A DNA stretch of 64,000 bases, taken from contig JAEOAD010002183.1 in the NCBI GenBank assembly GCA_036365145.1, forward strand, positions 1,612,001 to 1,676,000, written 5' to 3'. Position 1 is the first letter of the stretch. Every line of letters begins with the position of its first letter. Source of the stretch: Orientallactaga sibirica (lineage: Eukaryota > Chordata > Mammalia > Rodentia > Dipodidae). Under the pieces are notes generated by a model. The model had not been told where the DNA came from. It made no database searches and worked only from the letters and a program-made list of their open reading frames with translations. The translations under genes were made by a program, and so were the position numbers. Shown piece by piece: positions 11,665 through 21,975 of the stretch.

Positions 11665-13432
11665 ATATCTTCAGAAGATGTACTAACTCTGCCAATATTG
11701 AGCACGTGTGTATAGAGAAATCAGGGGGGTTTCTTTTGTTCTCTTTCTTTTCTTTTAACACAGGTAAGTTGTGCAGGTTGACATCATTTGTTTTGCTATC
11801 CATGACCATTCTCATTTAGGACTGGGTGCTATGCAGAATCAGAGGTCAAACTTGCATTGCTCTGAGGTGAAAGTGAGGAATTTGGGCAAACAAAATTTCA
11901 GAGGAGTTTTGCGTTCTTTCTTGTTCAGCACTGCCCTTAGCAGCAGCATCAGTTCTTCACTTAGCTTTGATTCGTTTTCTCAAAAAATGGAAACAGCAGT
12001 GTACCCTCCTCTCTCTTTTTGAATAAATAAATAAAAGGCACTTTCTGATTTATGTGTTTTACTTAATTCATACTCTGATAAAGGACAAGTATTCTTGCTT
12101 CACTTTCTTTATCAATTCATTCAATACCATTTCAGCACTATCTGAATAAGAAGGGGAAAAAAAAAGATGCAATTGAGAACAGTGAGCATGCCCAGAGAGT
12201 CTGGTGACTCATGGTGGTCAGCAGCACCAATTGCTTTCTAGAGCAAGTTGTGCTTGGAGGAAGACATGAGAAAATGTAGAAAAATTAACTCAAAACTGAC
12301 TTCAAGCTCCTCTCTCAGTCTCTCTATCCTATAGTTTTAGATTCTCCTATCTTCATATGCTTGAATCCTTGAACTCCAAGATGGGCAGGAGATAGAGGCA
12401 TTGCCTGGCTTCAGCTGCCCTCCCAGGTCATATGCCCAAATAAAACCACCAGAATCCTGTGCAGAGTAAGACTAGAAAGTTCTTTCAGGATCGATAGGAA
12501 AGTGAATTAATTCATTGGTCTTGACATATTCTTCCTCTTTAATAGCAAATGCAAAGCAGCATTTTGATACTAGAAAACAAACAATGGATCTGACATGAAG
12601 TCTGCTGGCAATGCTGTGAGCTCCTCGGCAGCTGGTAGGTAATGAGAGAAAGCTTAGAAAGTTCAGTGGACCACATCCCGAGCCTTTTGGCCCCACTAGC
12701 TTGGAAATGTGAACAGCAGGATTGTGATGACATAGGCAGCAGTCAGACGAGACGAAAATCCGGTTCCACTTGGAATTTGGCTGACCTCATCCTCCCTGCG
12801 ATCTTCAGCACTTGCTGTGTTCTTTTAAATATAACAGTGAAGAAGGTTTTCTCTCTGCGTTTGCCTGGGGACTTTGGTGGACTCACCCTGATGAGGAGTA
12901 GACATACAGAAGAGCCAGGGCTGCATGGAGCTGTCACCCCCAGACCAGGAACTGAAGCTTGAAACAGCACACAGTCTCCTCATGTCTGACCTTCAGCTGC
13001 TGAAGCTGGGTTCTTTTTGAGCTTGCTGTGTTCTGGTTCACAGAGCCACGTTTCAGTATCATCTCTGCAGTATCATTCTGCTCATTCACACATTTTTCTG
13101 TGATGCCTTCAACATGCGAATAATGTAACAATTAGCAGCGCATTGTTCCTTAGAGATTGGAGATGTTGAATTATTATTGTTTGCTCATTTGAGTCAAAGG
13201 AGGTGTCTGAAGATCTGAAAATGTGGCATTAAATGTAACAGATGCAATTTGTCTTCAGAGATGTATTTGCTTGTAAGCTTTCATCTTACAACTCCTTTAG
13301 ACAAGCAAATAGTTGCATTTTCAAGTCCACTCCTTGTGTTTATGTCATTCTGAGGCTCTTTTCCTACCTCTAGTGCCCATTTTTCTAAGTGAGTCTCCAC
13401 TCCTTTAAGTTTTCACATTGGACACATCCTTT
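11665..13432. other. Unique stretch, no gene seen
   Basis: No repeat recognised apart from short A-rich runs (12023-12036, 12160-12168). A 106-codon frame at 12642-12962 (+) and a 74-codon frame at 12472-12696 (-) overlap each other and show no domain. Confidence 0.45.
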
Positions 13433-13447
13433 AAAGCTTCTGTCCTC

Positions 13448-13618
13448 AAGCCGGGCGTGGTGGTGCACGCCTTTAATCCCAGCATTTGGGAGGCAGAGGT
13501 AGGAGGATTGCTGTGAGTTCGAGGCCACCCCCTGAGACTACATAGTTAATTCCAGGTCAGCCTGGGCCAGAGTGAGACCCTACCTTGAAAAAATCCAAAA
13601 AAAAAAAAAAAAAAAAAA
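13448..13618 (+). mobile_element. B1-like SINE with 15-bp TSD, plus strand
   Basis: It opens 'aagccgggcgtggtggtgca', the 7SL-derived Pol III head, with 'gttcgaggccaccc' as B box and an A tail of more than 20. The flanking copies 'aaagcttctgtcctc' at 13433-13447 and 13619-13633 are identical. The clean tail and duplication suggest a young insertion. Confidence 0.95.
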
Positions 13619-13633
13619 AAAGCTTCTGTCCTC

Positions 13634-15294
13634 CTTCAAACCTTGTCACAAAGCATCTTTCTAAATCTCTTCATGTTTAGTTGACTCAGTCAGAGTTTAT
13701 TTGATGCCAAGTTAGAACAAGCGATGTGTGTGATTTCTGCTTCTTATCTGAAAAATTGCCTTGCCTTTCATTTAAGCTGGACTTTGTATCTGTCCCAGGT
13801 GGCCACGGATGTTTTCAGACATTACCATGAGGTTGAAAATCATGCACTGCCCATGGGAGATGATGTTAACAAAGTCTGATGGGCAAGTGGAGTGGGGTTG
13901 GTCAGAGTAAACTTGGAAGGGAGGAAATGAATGAGACATGAATACTAGAGGGTAGCTGAAAAGAAAGGCACAACCTTCATCAGCTGTATTACATTTTAAA
14001 GTTCCTGTTGAAATGCAATAGAGGACAATGGTAGTTCAACTCTCACGTCATCTGACAGATACTGGCCATTTCCTGCTTTGAGCTCTCAGTCCAGTTCCTA
14101 CAGGACATGTGTCCTGTAGACATCAAGATACATTTAGAAAGTAATTACATCCTTAAAACACAGTCTCTAAAAATAAAACAAAATAAAATCCCATACTGAG
14201 GGCTGAAAGAAAGGCTCTTCTCTTAATGCTTAGTTGAAGTAGCTCCCCACACATGAGGCATTTTGTTCAGTTCTATTGAAGACAGATTGGAGAAATGAGA
14301 CAGAGTTGGGCTTGAGAAATTAATTATTGTATCTTTCTGTCAAATTCTATAACACTTTTGGTATAAGATTAGATGAATGTCACCTGGGATCTAGGACCTG
14401 AGAGACAGCAGGGGGGAGAGTCAATCATTCAGTTTTCTTGGACAGAGGAAAGCCTTGTGTTATAAACATTCAGGGTTACAGAAAGAAAGGCATGTTCTCC
14501 CTTCTCATGGACACAGGGGCATCAGCCGATGCAGGTACAACACAACCATGAATAACAAGGTGCTTTATAACAGGACCTAATTGTATTCTTCTGGAACTTT
14601 GCCCTCATTGCAATTGTGAGATTTAATTAATCCTTACCCAGAGGTCAGTCTCTCCAAGGCAAATGCCATAGAAAGGCAAAGAATTATCTCAATGTGGATT
14701 ATAGCTAGATGTAGCCAGTTTCTATTTTATTACCATTCTCAATTGTTTAGTGAGCTTGGCTAAATTATTTCATTGTATGTGTGCCTTGGGGCTTTCTAGA
14801 GCAAATGAAAAAAATGCATTATGGAATAAGCCACAAGTTTATTAAAATGGCTTTAAACAGTATGAATCTAATTTTCAAAAGAGGCTGTGATGCTCATATG
14901 TATATTTTATTCCCATAATTACTCATGCTCTGTACTTTAAGAATAAAATTTATAAAGATGTGTTCCTGCCTCATTATCCTAACCCCCCTCCTTGTATTCT
15001 CCTCTTCTTTTCTTGTCATCTATGAAGCAACTTTGGGGAGAGGTCTGTTGCTAACTGAAGATGTTAGGTAGATTTTGTCGTTAGCACAGGAACATGAAGG
15101 AACAAGTGACAGTAGGCATTCTCACAGAAATGTCTGCATTCTTATACCACATCTAGTTGGTACCATTCATACTCTGTTGAGCCCATGTCTTCATGAGCTT
15201 TGTAGCAGGTAAATGTTGAATATTTCTTCATGATCATGATAAACAGATCAGAGACCAAGAATAAAAGCAACTGATACATCTATTTTCTCCTTTT
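13634..15294. other. Unique stretch, no gene seen
   Basis: About 1.7 kb with no recognised repeat. A perfect 10-bp inverted repeat with a 2-nt spacer lies at 14098-14119. No open frame here is long enough to consider. Confidence 0.45.
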
Positions 15295-15295
15295 C

Positions 15296-15590
15296 TTTTT
15301 TTAAATGCAGACATATTTTATTGGCATATACTCCTTATACATAGTACTGGATTTCATAAGGAGATTTTCATAAACAATATAATGTACTTTGATCACACTC
15401 CCCTCCACTCCCTACCCTCTTTCTCTTCTCATCCCGTCCTGTTGGTCCTCTTTGTTCCCCCAGTTTCACTTCTATTTCCATGTCATATGGACATAGCTGA
15501 TTTTATGTATCTTTAGAAAAACTAGGATCCAAAAATGAGAGAACACATGCAATGTTTGCCTTTACATGTTTTCTTCTTTTGTAATGTATA
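15296..15590 (-). mobile_element. Old L1 3'-end fragment, minus strand
   Basis: T-rich left edge, then 'tattttattggcatatactc', 'ataatgtactttgatcacac' and 'aaaaatgagagaacacatgc'. Together these follow the complement of rodent/mammal L1 3' ends. No clear duplication flanks it. Confidence 0.6.
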
Positions 15591-15791
15591 TATCTGCTGT
15601 TTTATTTTGATTTATTAGAAAAACCTGAGAAGTCTAAAAAATGTCATTTTGGTTTATATAAAAATGACACAAAATTTTGCTGTTATTTTTTGATGAAGAA
15701 AATTAGTTATGTATGGTTTATTTAAACTTAAATGAAATATGAAGAGAAAAATTTTAAGTGGGGATAGCAGTGTTAGAACTCTTTATTTTTC

Positions 15792-17229
15792 TTTTTTTAA
15801 TTATTATTTTTTATTGACAACTTCTATACTTACATACAAAAAACACATGATATTTCCCTCCCTTCCCCCATTCCACTTTAGAACTCCAATCTCCATCATA
15901 TCCCCTCCCTCTCTCCATTAGTCTCTCTTTTTATTTGATGTCATCATCTTTTTTTTTTTTTCTATTTTTGAGGGTCTTGCGAAGGTATTGCTAGGCACTG
16001 CAAGGTCATGGATATCAAGGCCAATTTCTGTCTGGGCGGTTGCATTGTAAGAAGTCAATACCCTTCCTTTGGGTCTTCCATTTTATCCGCCCCCTCTTCC
16101 GCAATGGTCCCTGAGCCTTGGAGGGTGTGACAGGGGTGTTTCAGTGCTGGGCACTCTTCCATCCCTTCTTCTCAGCACTATGTTGCCTTTTGGGTCATCC
16201 CAGTGGTCATCGCCATCTGAAAAGAGAAGCTTCTCTAACCAGAAGTGAGAGTAGCATTAATATGTGAACATGAATATTAAGTGTAGTGCCCCCAGGGCAG
16301 CTTGGTGGGAATAATATATACATTTAGTCAGACAAGAGCAGGCTTTATACCCCTAAGGCTCATGACCTCCCCTGCCATAGACTTTTGCTTAGGTTTTTCA
16401 GTACCAGGTATGTATTCCCTCCCGTAGAGAGGGCCTTCAGTCCAATTATGGAGCAGTTGGTTACCCCAAGAGCAGACATGCCACTATTGCACCCATTCAG
16501 TCATTTGGCCAGTATGGCCAAACTTGAATGTTCAGTGTCTGCTGTTTTCACTGCTGATGGCTTCTGTCTCCCATATGGCTGCATGCAGTGCAGCTTTTTC
16601 CAGCTTTCAGTTGGCTGGTCTACAGGGAGAAGGTTTTCTGCTCCACACCAGCTTGCTTTCTCAGTGACCTTGCCTCTCAGGCAAGAGATGTCTTCAGCAA
16701 TAGGGTCTTACTATCTGTTTCTCAGGGGAAACCAAGGGCTTTGGCAAAAGCCTTTAATGTTTTGGAGGCTACTGGAACCTCCTTGGCCAACAACTCACTG
16801 GAAGATATCCCATTCCAGGCACTGAAATTTTTTTTATAACAGTCTACAGCTTCTAGATGTGCCATTCTTCAAAAAAGTAGGTTTAGCCGGGCAGGGTGGC
16901 ACACGCCTTTAATCCCAGCACTTGGGAGGCAGAAGTAGGAGGATTGCTGAGAGTTCGAGGCCACCCTGAGACTACATAGTTAATTCCAGGTCAGCCTGGA
17001 CCAGAGTGAAACCCTACCTCGAAAAACGAAAAAAAAAAAAAAAAAAGTAGGTTTAAATAAGTCTTATTCACACTACCTTGAATTTAGATTGACCCTCCCC
17101 CTGCCCTTCTTTTATGCATTCTCTTCCCATGGCCTCGCTTAGGCCATTCCTCTCCCTGTAATCTGTTCTTCTACTTACATATGTGCAATACCATACACTT
17201 AAGTCCTTCCCTTTCCTCCCTCCCTTATA
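15792..17229 (-). mobile_element. L1 3'-end part of the chimera, minus strand
   Basis: It starts with T-rich sequence and 'ttttattgacaacttctata', and aligns with 6187-7317 over its whole length, extending about 150 bp further toward L1 5'. It was interrupted later by a B1 at 16886-17040. Open frames of 146 and 83 codons on the + strand lie antisense to it. Confidence 0.75.
16886..17040 (+). mobile_element. B1-like SINE with 15-bp TSD, plus strand
   Basis: Head 'gccgggcagggtggcacacg', B box 'gagttcgaggccaccctgag', A tail from about 17028. The duplication 'aaaaaagtaggttta' lies at 16871-16885 and 17041-17055. The unoccupied version of the site survives in the paralogous L1 at 7247-7260. Confidence 0.95.
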
Positions 17230-17435
17230 GCCTTTTTATTTATTTATTTGTGAGAGAGAAATAGGTAGAGAGAGAGACAAAGACAGAGAGAGGGAGAATG
17301 GGCATGCCAGGGCCTATAGCCACTGCAAACGAACTCCAGACTCATGCACCATGTGCATCTGGCTTACGTGGGTCCAGGGGAATCGAACCGAGGTGTTTGG
17401 CTTTGCAGGCAACCACTAAGCCATCTCTCCAGCCC
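17230..17435 (-). mobile_element. B2-like SINE forming the 5' part of the chimera
   Basis: 'tttttatttatttatttgtg' is the complement of the A-rich tail and 'aagccatctctccagccc' that of the head. It is full length, and its head abuts the right TSD of the L1. Confidence 0.9.
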
Positions 17436-17589
17436 AGAACTCTTTATTTTTCAAAATGTATGAGGGTTCCTGAGAGTGAATTTGCTAAAATAATTTAAAA
17501 ATTAAAGTTGCCTTTTAGAAAGAGGAACTAATTCATTAACATGCAGCAAAGATAAATTTATTGAAAGTAAAGCCAATGAAAGCACAAAG

Positions 17590-17919
17590 TGAGAACATTC
17601 TACTTGAACTAAGATATGTGTGTCACTGGGAAAAGCATCTGACCAGAAGTAACTTTGGGGAAGAAAGGGTTTACCTTAGGCTTACAGAATCTAGGCAAAG
17701 CACCATAATAGTGGAGGAAGCTGGCTCACTTCAGCATGCATCCATAGTACAGAGAGAAAAACCAACATCAGCAAGCACAACAGCCAGAGTTCAAACTAGC
17801 TCTTTATACACCTTATGGCTGGACTACCACCATCCAGCTTCTGGAGACTTAAGTAAGAAGCTTAACTTTAATAATAATAATAAAAAAATCTCCATTCAAT
17901 TTACATTAAAACCACCACA
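17590..17919 (-). mobile_element. Solo MaLR LTR, minus strand
   Basis: Read on the minus strand, it starts TGTGGTGGTTTTAATGTAAA (right edge 17919) and runs through the 'ttctgaccagaagtaact'-like end near 17640. It is the same LTR family as 24260-24589. No second copy in the same orientation is close by, so it is a solo LTR. Confidence 0.75.
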
Positions 17920-18031
17920 AACCATGACTGCATCAGTTTTGGATCAATGTTGACTAATGTCCTCAGAGGAAAAATACTTTTTTTTTTCTTAGTGATACTG
18001 GTCTTCTTTGACCAGATAAAAATGTCTCTAG

Positions 18032-18233
18032 TGGGTTGGAGAGATGGCTTAGTGGTTAAGGCACTTGCCTGCAAAGCCTAAAGACCCAGGTTTGACTTCC
18101 CAGAACCCACGTAAGGCAGATGCACATGGTGGCACATGCGTTTGGAGTTCATTTGCAGTAGCTAGAGGCCCTAGAAAACCCATATTCTCCTTCTCTCTCA
18201 TAAACAAATAAAAATAAATTTAAAAATATTTTT
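18032..18233 (+). mobile_element. B2-like SINE with 12-bp TSD, plus strand
   Basis: The head 'gggttggagagatggcttag' is followed by the B box 'ggtttgacttcccagaaccc', a CT-rich block and an AATAAA-containing tail. Flanks 'aaatgtctctag' at 18020-18031 and 18234-18245 are identical. Confidence 0.95.
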
Positions 18234-18520
18234 AAATGTCTCTAGCATCTAGTGCTAGGTAAGAATATTTTAGTCATTTGATTTTTGTGTTTTATAAAAT
18301 ATTTTATCTATTACTCAAAAGCATACATTGAAAACTAAATATATATAATTCTTTTGTTGGTGTGGGTTGTTCTCTTCTTGGAATCATCAGCTTTACCTGG
18401 TACATCCCAGTTACATGGCCCAGGGGCCACAATGTTCCATGCACTCACTCACCTTTCTCTATGGCCCAAGAATGACCACAAGGTCTCAGAAAAGAGCAAA
18501 CCAATGCTTCAAGGAAGTTC

Positions 18521-18842
18521 TGTTGTGGTTTGAATGTAAATGTCTTCCATTGCCTCAGGTATTTTTGGTTAAGATTAAGTTTTCTACTTTATCTTCAGGT
18601 GGAGACCTGCTGGAGCAGGTGTGTCAGTGGGGGCAAATTTTGAGTCCAGCCTTAAAGTGTATGTTTAGAGTCAGCTCATGCTGGCTGGTTCTGGCTGTTT
18701 TCTCTGCTGTGGGTGGATGATGAAGTGAGCCATCTTCTTCCACCATGATGCAGGTTCTCCTGGAATTTGAGATCCTGAAATAAACCCATTTCTCCCATGT
18801 GCTGCTTCTGGTTGTGTGTTTGTCCCAGCAATAAGAAGGTAA
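18521..18842 (+). mobile_element. Solo MaLR LTR, plus strand
   Basis: It starts 'tgttgtggtttgaatgtaaa' and carries AATAAA at 18779-18784, followed by 'cccatttctcccatgtgctg'. It lies in inverted orientation to the LTR at 17590-17919. Several short open frames here are chance. Confidence 0.75.
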
Positions 18843-19213
18843 ATGCACCAGGATCCTAGTCTACCTATGGAAGTATCTGCAGCAGCTGCCAAACTCTGTC
18901 TCCTCATGCTCAGGGAAAAAATTGTGAGACTGCTTGAACTAGTTCTCCACCCCATCTCTGACTTCTCTCTGAGGCTCTGCTCATATAATTCCAAGGGAAT
19001 TTTTTTCAGATTTTCCTCTTTGTCCATCAAACTCAAATGCCTTTGTTGAAATTCTTTCTTTTCTTCCCCAGGCTAGTACTTCTCTATTTCTGTTAAGGGT
19101 ACCACCATTCTCTTTGGAACAAAGGCTCACAACTTTGTCACCATCACTGATGCTGTACCCCTCCCATTGCATGCCCTTCACTCAGTTACCACCAGCTGTC
19201 AATTATACTTCTT

Positions 19214-19426
19214 CTTTAAAAAAAATAAAATTATTTATTTGCAAGGAGAGTGAGAGATAAAAGAGACAAAGAGAATGGATGCACCAGGGCATCTAGCGCC
19301 TGCAAATGAACTCCAGATGATGCGCCACTTTGTGCATGTGGTTTTATGTGGGTATCGGGGAATCAAACTTGGGCTGTTAGGTTTTGCAGGCAGGCACCTT
19401 AACCCCTGAGCTATCTCTCCAGCCCA
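19214..19426 (-). mobile_element. B2-like SINE, minus strand
   Basis: Tail complement 'aataaaattatttatttgca', GA block and head complement 'ctgagctatctctccagccc'. The flanks 'aattatacttctt' (19201-19213) and 'aattatgcttctt' (19427-19439) are a duplication with one difference. Confidence 0.92.
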
Positions 19427-19439
19427 AATTATGCTTCTT

Positions 19440-20798
19440 AATGCACTTCATAATCACACCATCCTGTCTATCCTACTGTCATTTCCTAGCCTGGCCTATG
19501 AGTGTTTCCTGCACAGATCACTGAAGCAACTCTCTAAAACGCCTTATGTTTGGACTCCTCCTACCTTCCCATATCCATTCTGACTGATCAGACATTGCCA
19601 TTTGGTTTATTAAATATTAAAATATCGCTTCTGCTTGTCTTATTAACAACAGGTGAATGCTTGAGATTAATGGTGCCAGTGAGGGGAAGCATGGGAACCC
19701 CATTTGATCAGGCCTTCCCCCAACTCTTCTTAAACTAAATTGCTCTGTCAGCATTGGTCCTGCCATCAGGTGTTGGTGCCCTGTGGTCACAGGGAACTAT
19801 TGAGGCCCTTTCCCCTTATGATTCTCATCCTGAAACAAGCTGTGGTTTATGCCCTGCCTGCCTTCCTTGTTTTTGTATCAGTCATGGCTCTGATCTAGGC
19901 TTCAAAGTCTTGGATATATAATTAACAAAGGCAGTGAAATAATTGGGACTTATACAAAACTAAATTGTAAATTAGGCAAGAAAGCACTCACCCAAAGAAG
20001 TCCCTTACTTCCAGGAAGAATAACCTCCTCTGGTGATGTCTTGCTCTAGTTGTCACATTTTTCCACAGCCTCCCCTCTGCCAAGCCTGGACTCGTGACAT
20101 CCAAGCAATTCCAGAGCTCTTGCTGGAATCACTGAAAGACTTACTATTTTGCTTGACAGTCTCACTGTTGTCTGTTGAACTTTTACCAGTAAGTTCAAAT
20201 GACAGCGTGAGGACAAAGCAGAGAAAAGGTTTCTGCAAACATCAGGAATCTTAACAATACAACATTCACTGTCAATTGCAGGAGCTTGAAACTCAAACAG
20301 GTTGGATCTCTGTGAGGCCAGATAGGACCTGGTTGTCTCACGCAGTGTAATACCATGGGCTTTGGCATTCCTTATACAAAATACTGCTAGTTTTCTCTGA
20401 AGCAGTTTATTGTGCTCAGCAGTAAGGCTGACGCACGCCCCCAGTTGGTTTCTGTGCCTTACTTTGGGGTAGGAGTGTCTGACCTGTGCTATCCACAGAC
20501 ACTGAGATTACTTGGCTACAGTCTTTCCCCTGGGTAGAGCTCCTGGGCGGAGCAGTTTGGACATGCTGACTGGCCCTTCTGCTGACTCTGCGTTATTGTG
20601 GTGAGATGCTTTGTTCATGGTTTCCCAGAGCCTTGTCCTTCCTCATCTGTCTCTGGAGGGAGGTAGCAAGGCCAGTACTGCTATACTCTGTCCTGTGAGC
20701 ACTATCTTATTTCTCACAGTATTTCCTGCTAATCAAAAACAAAACAATTGCTACACCAAATCTCAAAGAAGCATAGCTTAAAATGATGCATCTATCTA
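19440..20798. other. Unique stretch, no gene seen
   Basis: About 1.36 kb, somewhat richer in GC than the surroundings around 20400-20700. Overlapping frames of 73 (+) and 61 (-) codons at 20033-20254 show no domain. Confidence 0.4.
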
Positions 20799-20799
20799 G

Positions 20800-20965
20800 C
20801 CGGGCATGGTGGCGCATTCCTTTAATCCAGCACTCACGAGGCAGAGGTAGGAGGTTTGCCATGAGTTCAAGGCCAGCCTGAGACTACATAGTGAATTCCA
20901 GGTCAGACTAGGATAGAGTGAGACCCTACCCCCCAAACCAAAATAATAATAATAATATTAAATAA
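20800..20965 (+). mobile_element. B1-like SINE, plus strand
   Basis: Head 'gccgggcatggtggcgcatt', 'ttcaaggccagcctgagact', then an AAT-rich tail. Flanks 'atgcatctat' and 'atgtatctat' are the likely duplication. Confidence 0.9.
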
Positions 20966-21310
20966 AAATAATGTATCTATGTAATGAAAAGCAGTTGCTA
21001 AGCCTAAAGGGTATTTCCAATTAAGCTCCCATGCATTTGCATCTCAGTTCACAGCAGTTGTATTCATTCGGCTCCCTCCTGAGGTTGGCACTTCAGCTCC
21101 CAGCTCTGACATCTACCTGTTACTCCTTGATGACCTACATATTTTCAGTTCTGAGCACACTGGTTCTGAGTGGCTTCTTCCCTGCTGCTATCCAGTATTT
21201 TTCTCCTTGTTAGTAATGTTTTCAACTAAAACCTAGAACTTCAGAGTAACCGCAAAGATTCCTCCTTTGTTTACCCCTGACATCTCAGCTGAGGCCAGCC
21301 TTTAAGGTTT

Positions 21311-21500
21311 GGGGGCTGGGGAGATGGTTCAGTAAATAAAACATGTGGCGTACAAGTTTAAGCATCCAAGTCCAGATCCCCAGAACCCACATACAGCCAG
21401 ACCCTGTAGTACTAGTGTCTGTGATCCCAGCATGCCTGCAGTGAGAAGGGAGGTGGAGACAGGAGAGTTGCCTAGACGCTCACAGGCTGCCTGGGGTTTT
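21311..21500 (+). mobile_element. B4-like SINE, 3'-truncated, plus strand
   Basis: The head 'gggggctggggagatggttc' is followed by B1-like 'gtgatcccagcatgcctgca' and a short TG stretch. It lacks the long tail of other copies. Confidence 0.7.
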
Positions 21501-21689
21501 TTGTGTGTTTACTGACCCTGCCTAGGTCCAGGCCCTCACTTCCTTTCCTTGGAATCACCTCCTGATTGACACCTTTGTCCTTAGCCTCATGTCCTTGCTC
21601 CACCCATTTCTCCTCAGAATCCTGTTGTGTTTATTCTACTTGGTCCCATGCCTTCGCTTCTGCCATCTTCACTGCCTGAGCTAGTTTGC

Positions 21690-21975
21690 ATGTGAAGTCT
21701 CCTCATGGTCTCCTGTGCTTGTGATTAAGTATTATACCCAGTCCCCAGCTGGTGGCAATTTGAGAGGTGGAACCTTGCTGGAAGGGGCTGTCATGGGGAC
21801 AGCCCAGCTCCAAGCTCCGCTCACTCAGACTACTTTCACCCAGATACATGACAGCTTCTCCCTCGTGCGTGCTCTTCCTTCCATGACGAAACTTCCCCTA
21901 GGACCTATGAGCGTAAACTAAACCCTCTCTTCCCATTAGCTGTTTCTGGCCACGTGTTTTGTCCAGAAAGAAGGA
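21690..21975 (+). mobile_element. MaLR LTR, plus strand
   Basis: It opens near 'tagtttgcatgtgaagtctc' and includes 'cccagctggtggcaatttga' and 'ggtggaaccttgctggaagg', a run typical of MT-group MaLR LTRs. It ends near 'tgtccagaaagaaggaaaat'. Edges are approximate. Confidence 0.65.

Larger units (their letters stand above)
15775..17452 (-). mobile_element. Chimeric retroinsertion: SINE joined to L1 3' end, one shared TSD
   Basis: The 17-bp flanks 'agaactctttatttttc' at 15775-15791 and 17436-17452 are identical and enclose both an L1 3' segment (15792-17229) and a complete SINE (17230-17435). On the minus strand the product reads SINE head, SINE tail, L1 3' UTR, poly-A. The SINE head touches the TSD directly, and the SINE has no duplication of its own at the L1 side ('cccttatagcc'). 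This is the pattern left when L1 reverse transcriptase jumps from L1 RNA to a small RNA. Confidence 0.8.

Noticed and set aside
16385..16825. 146-codon open frame on the + strand
   Set aside because: It lies antisense within a minus-strand L1 3' end and has a paralogous, differently broken version at 6396-6918.
18032..18233. Possible tRNA gene from the Pol III boxes
   Set aside because: The A and B boxes belong to a dispersed SINE with a long body, tail and target duplication, not to a free tRNA gene.
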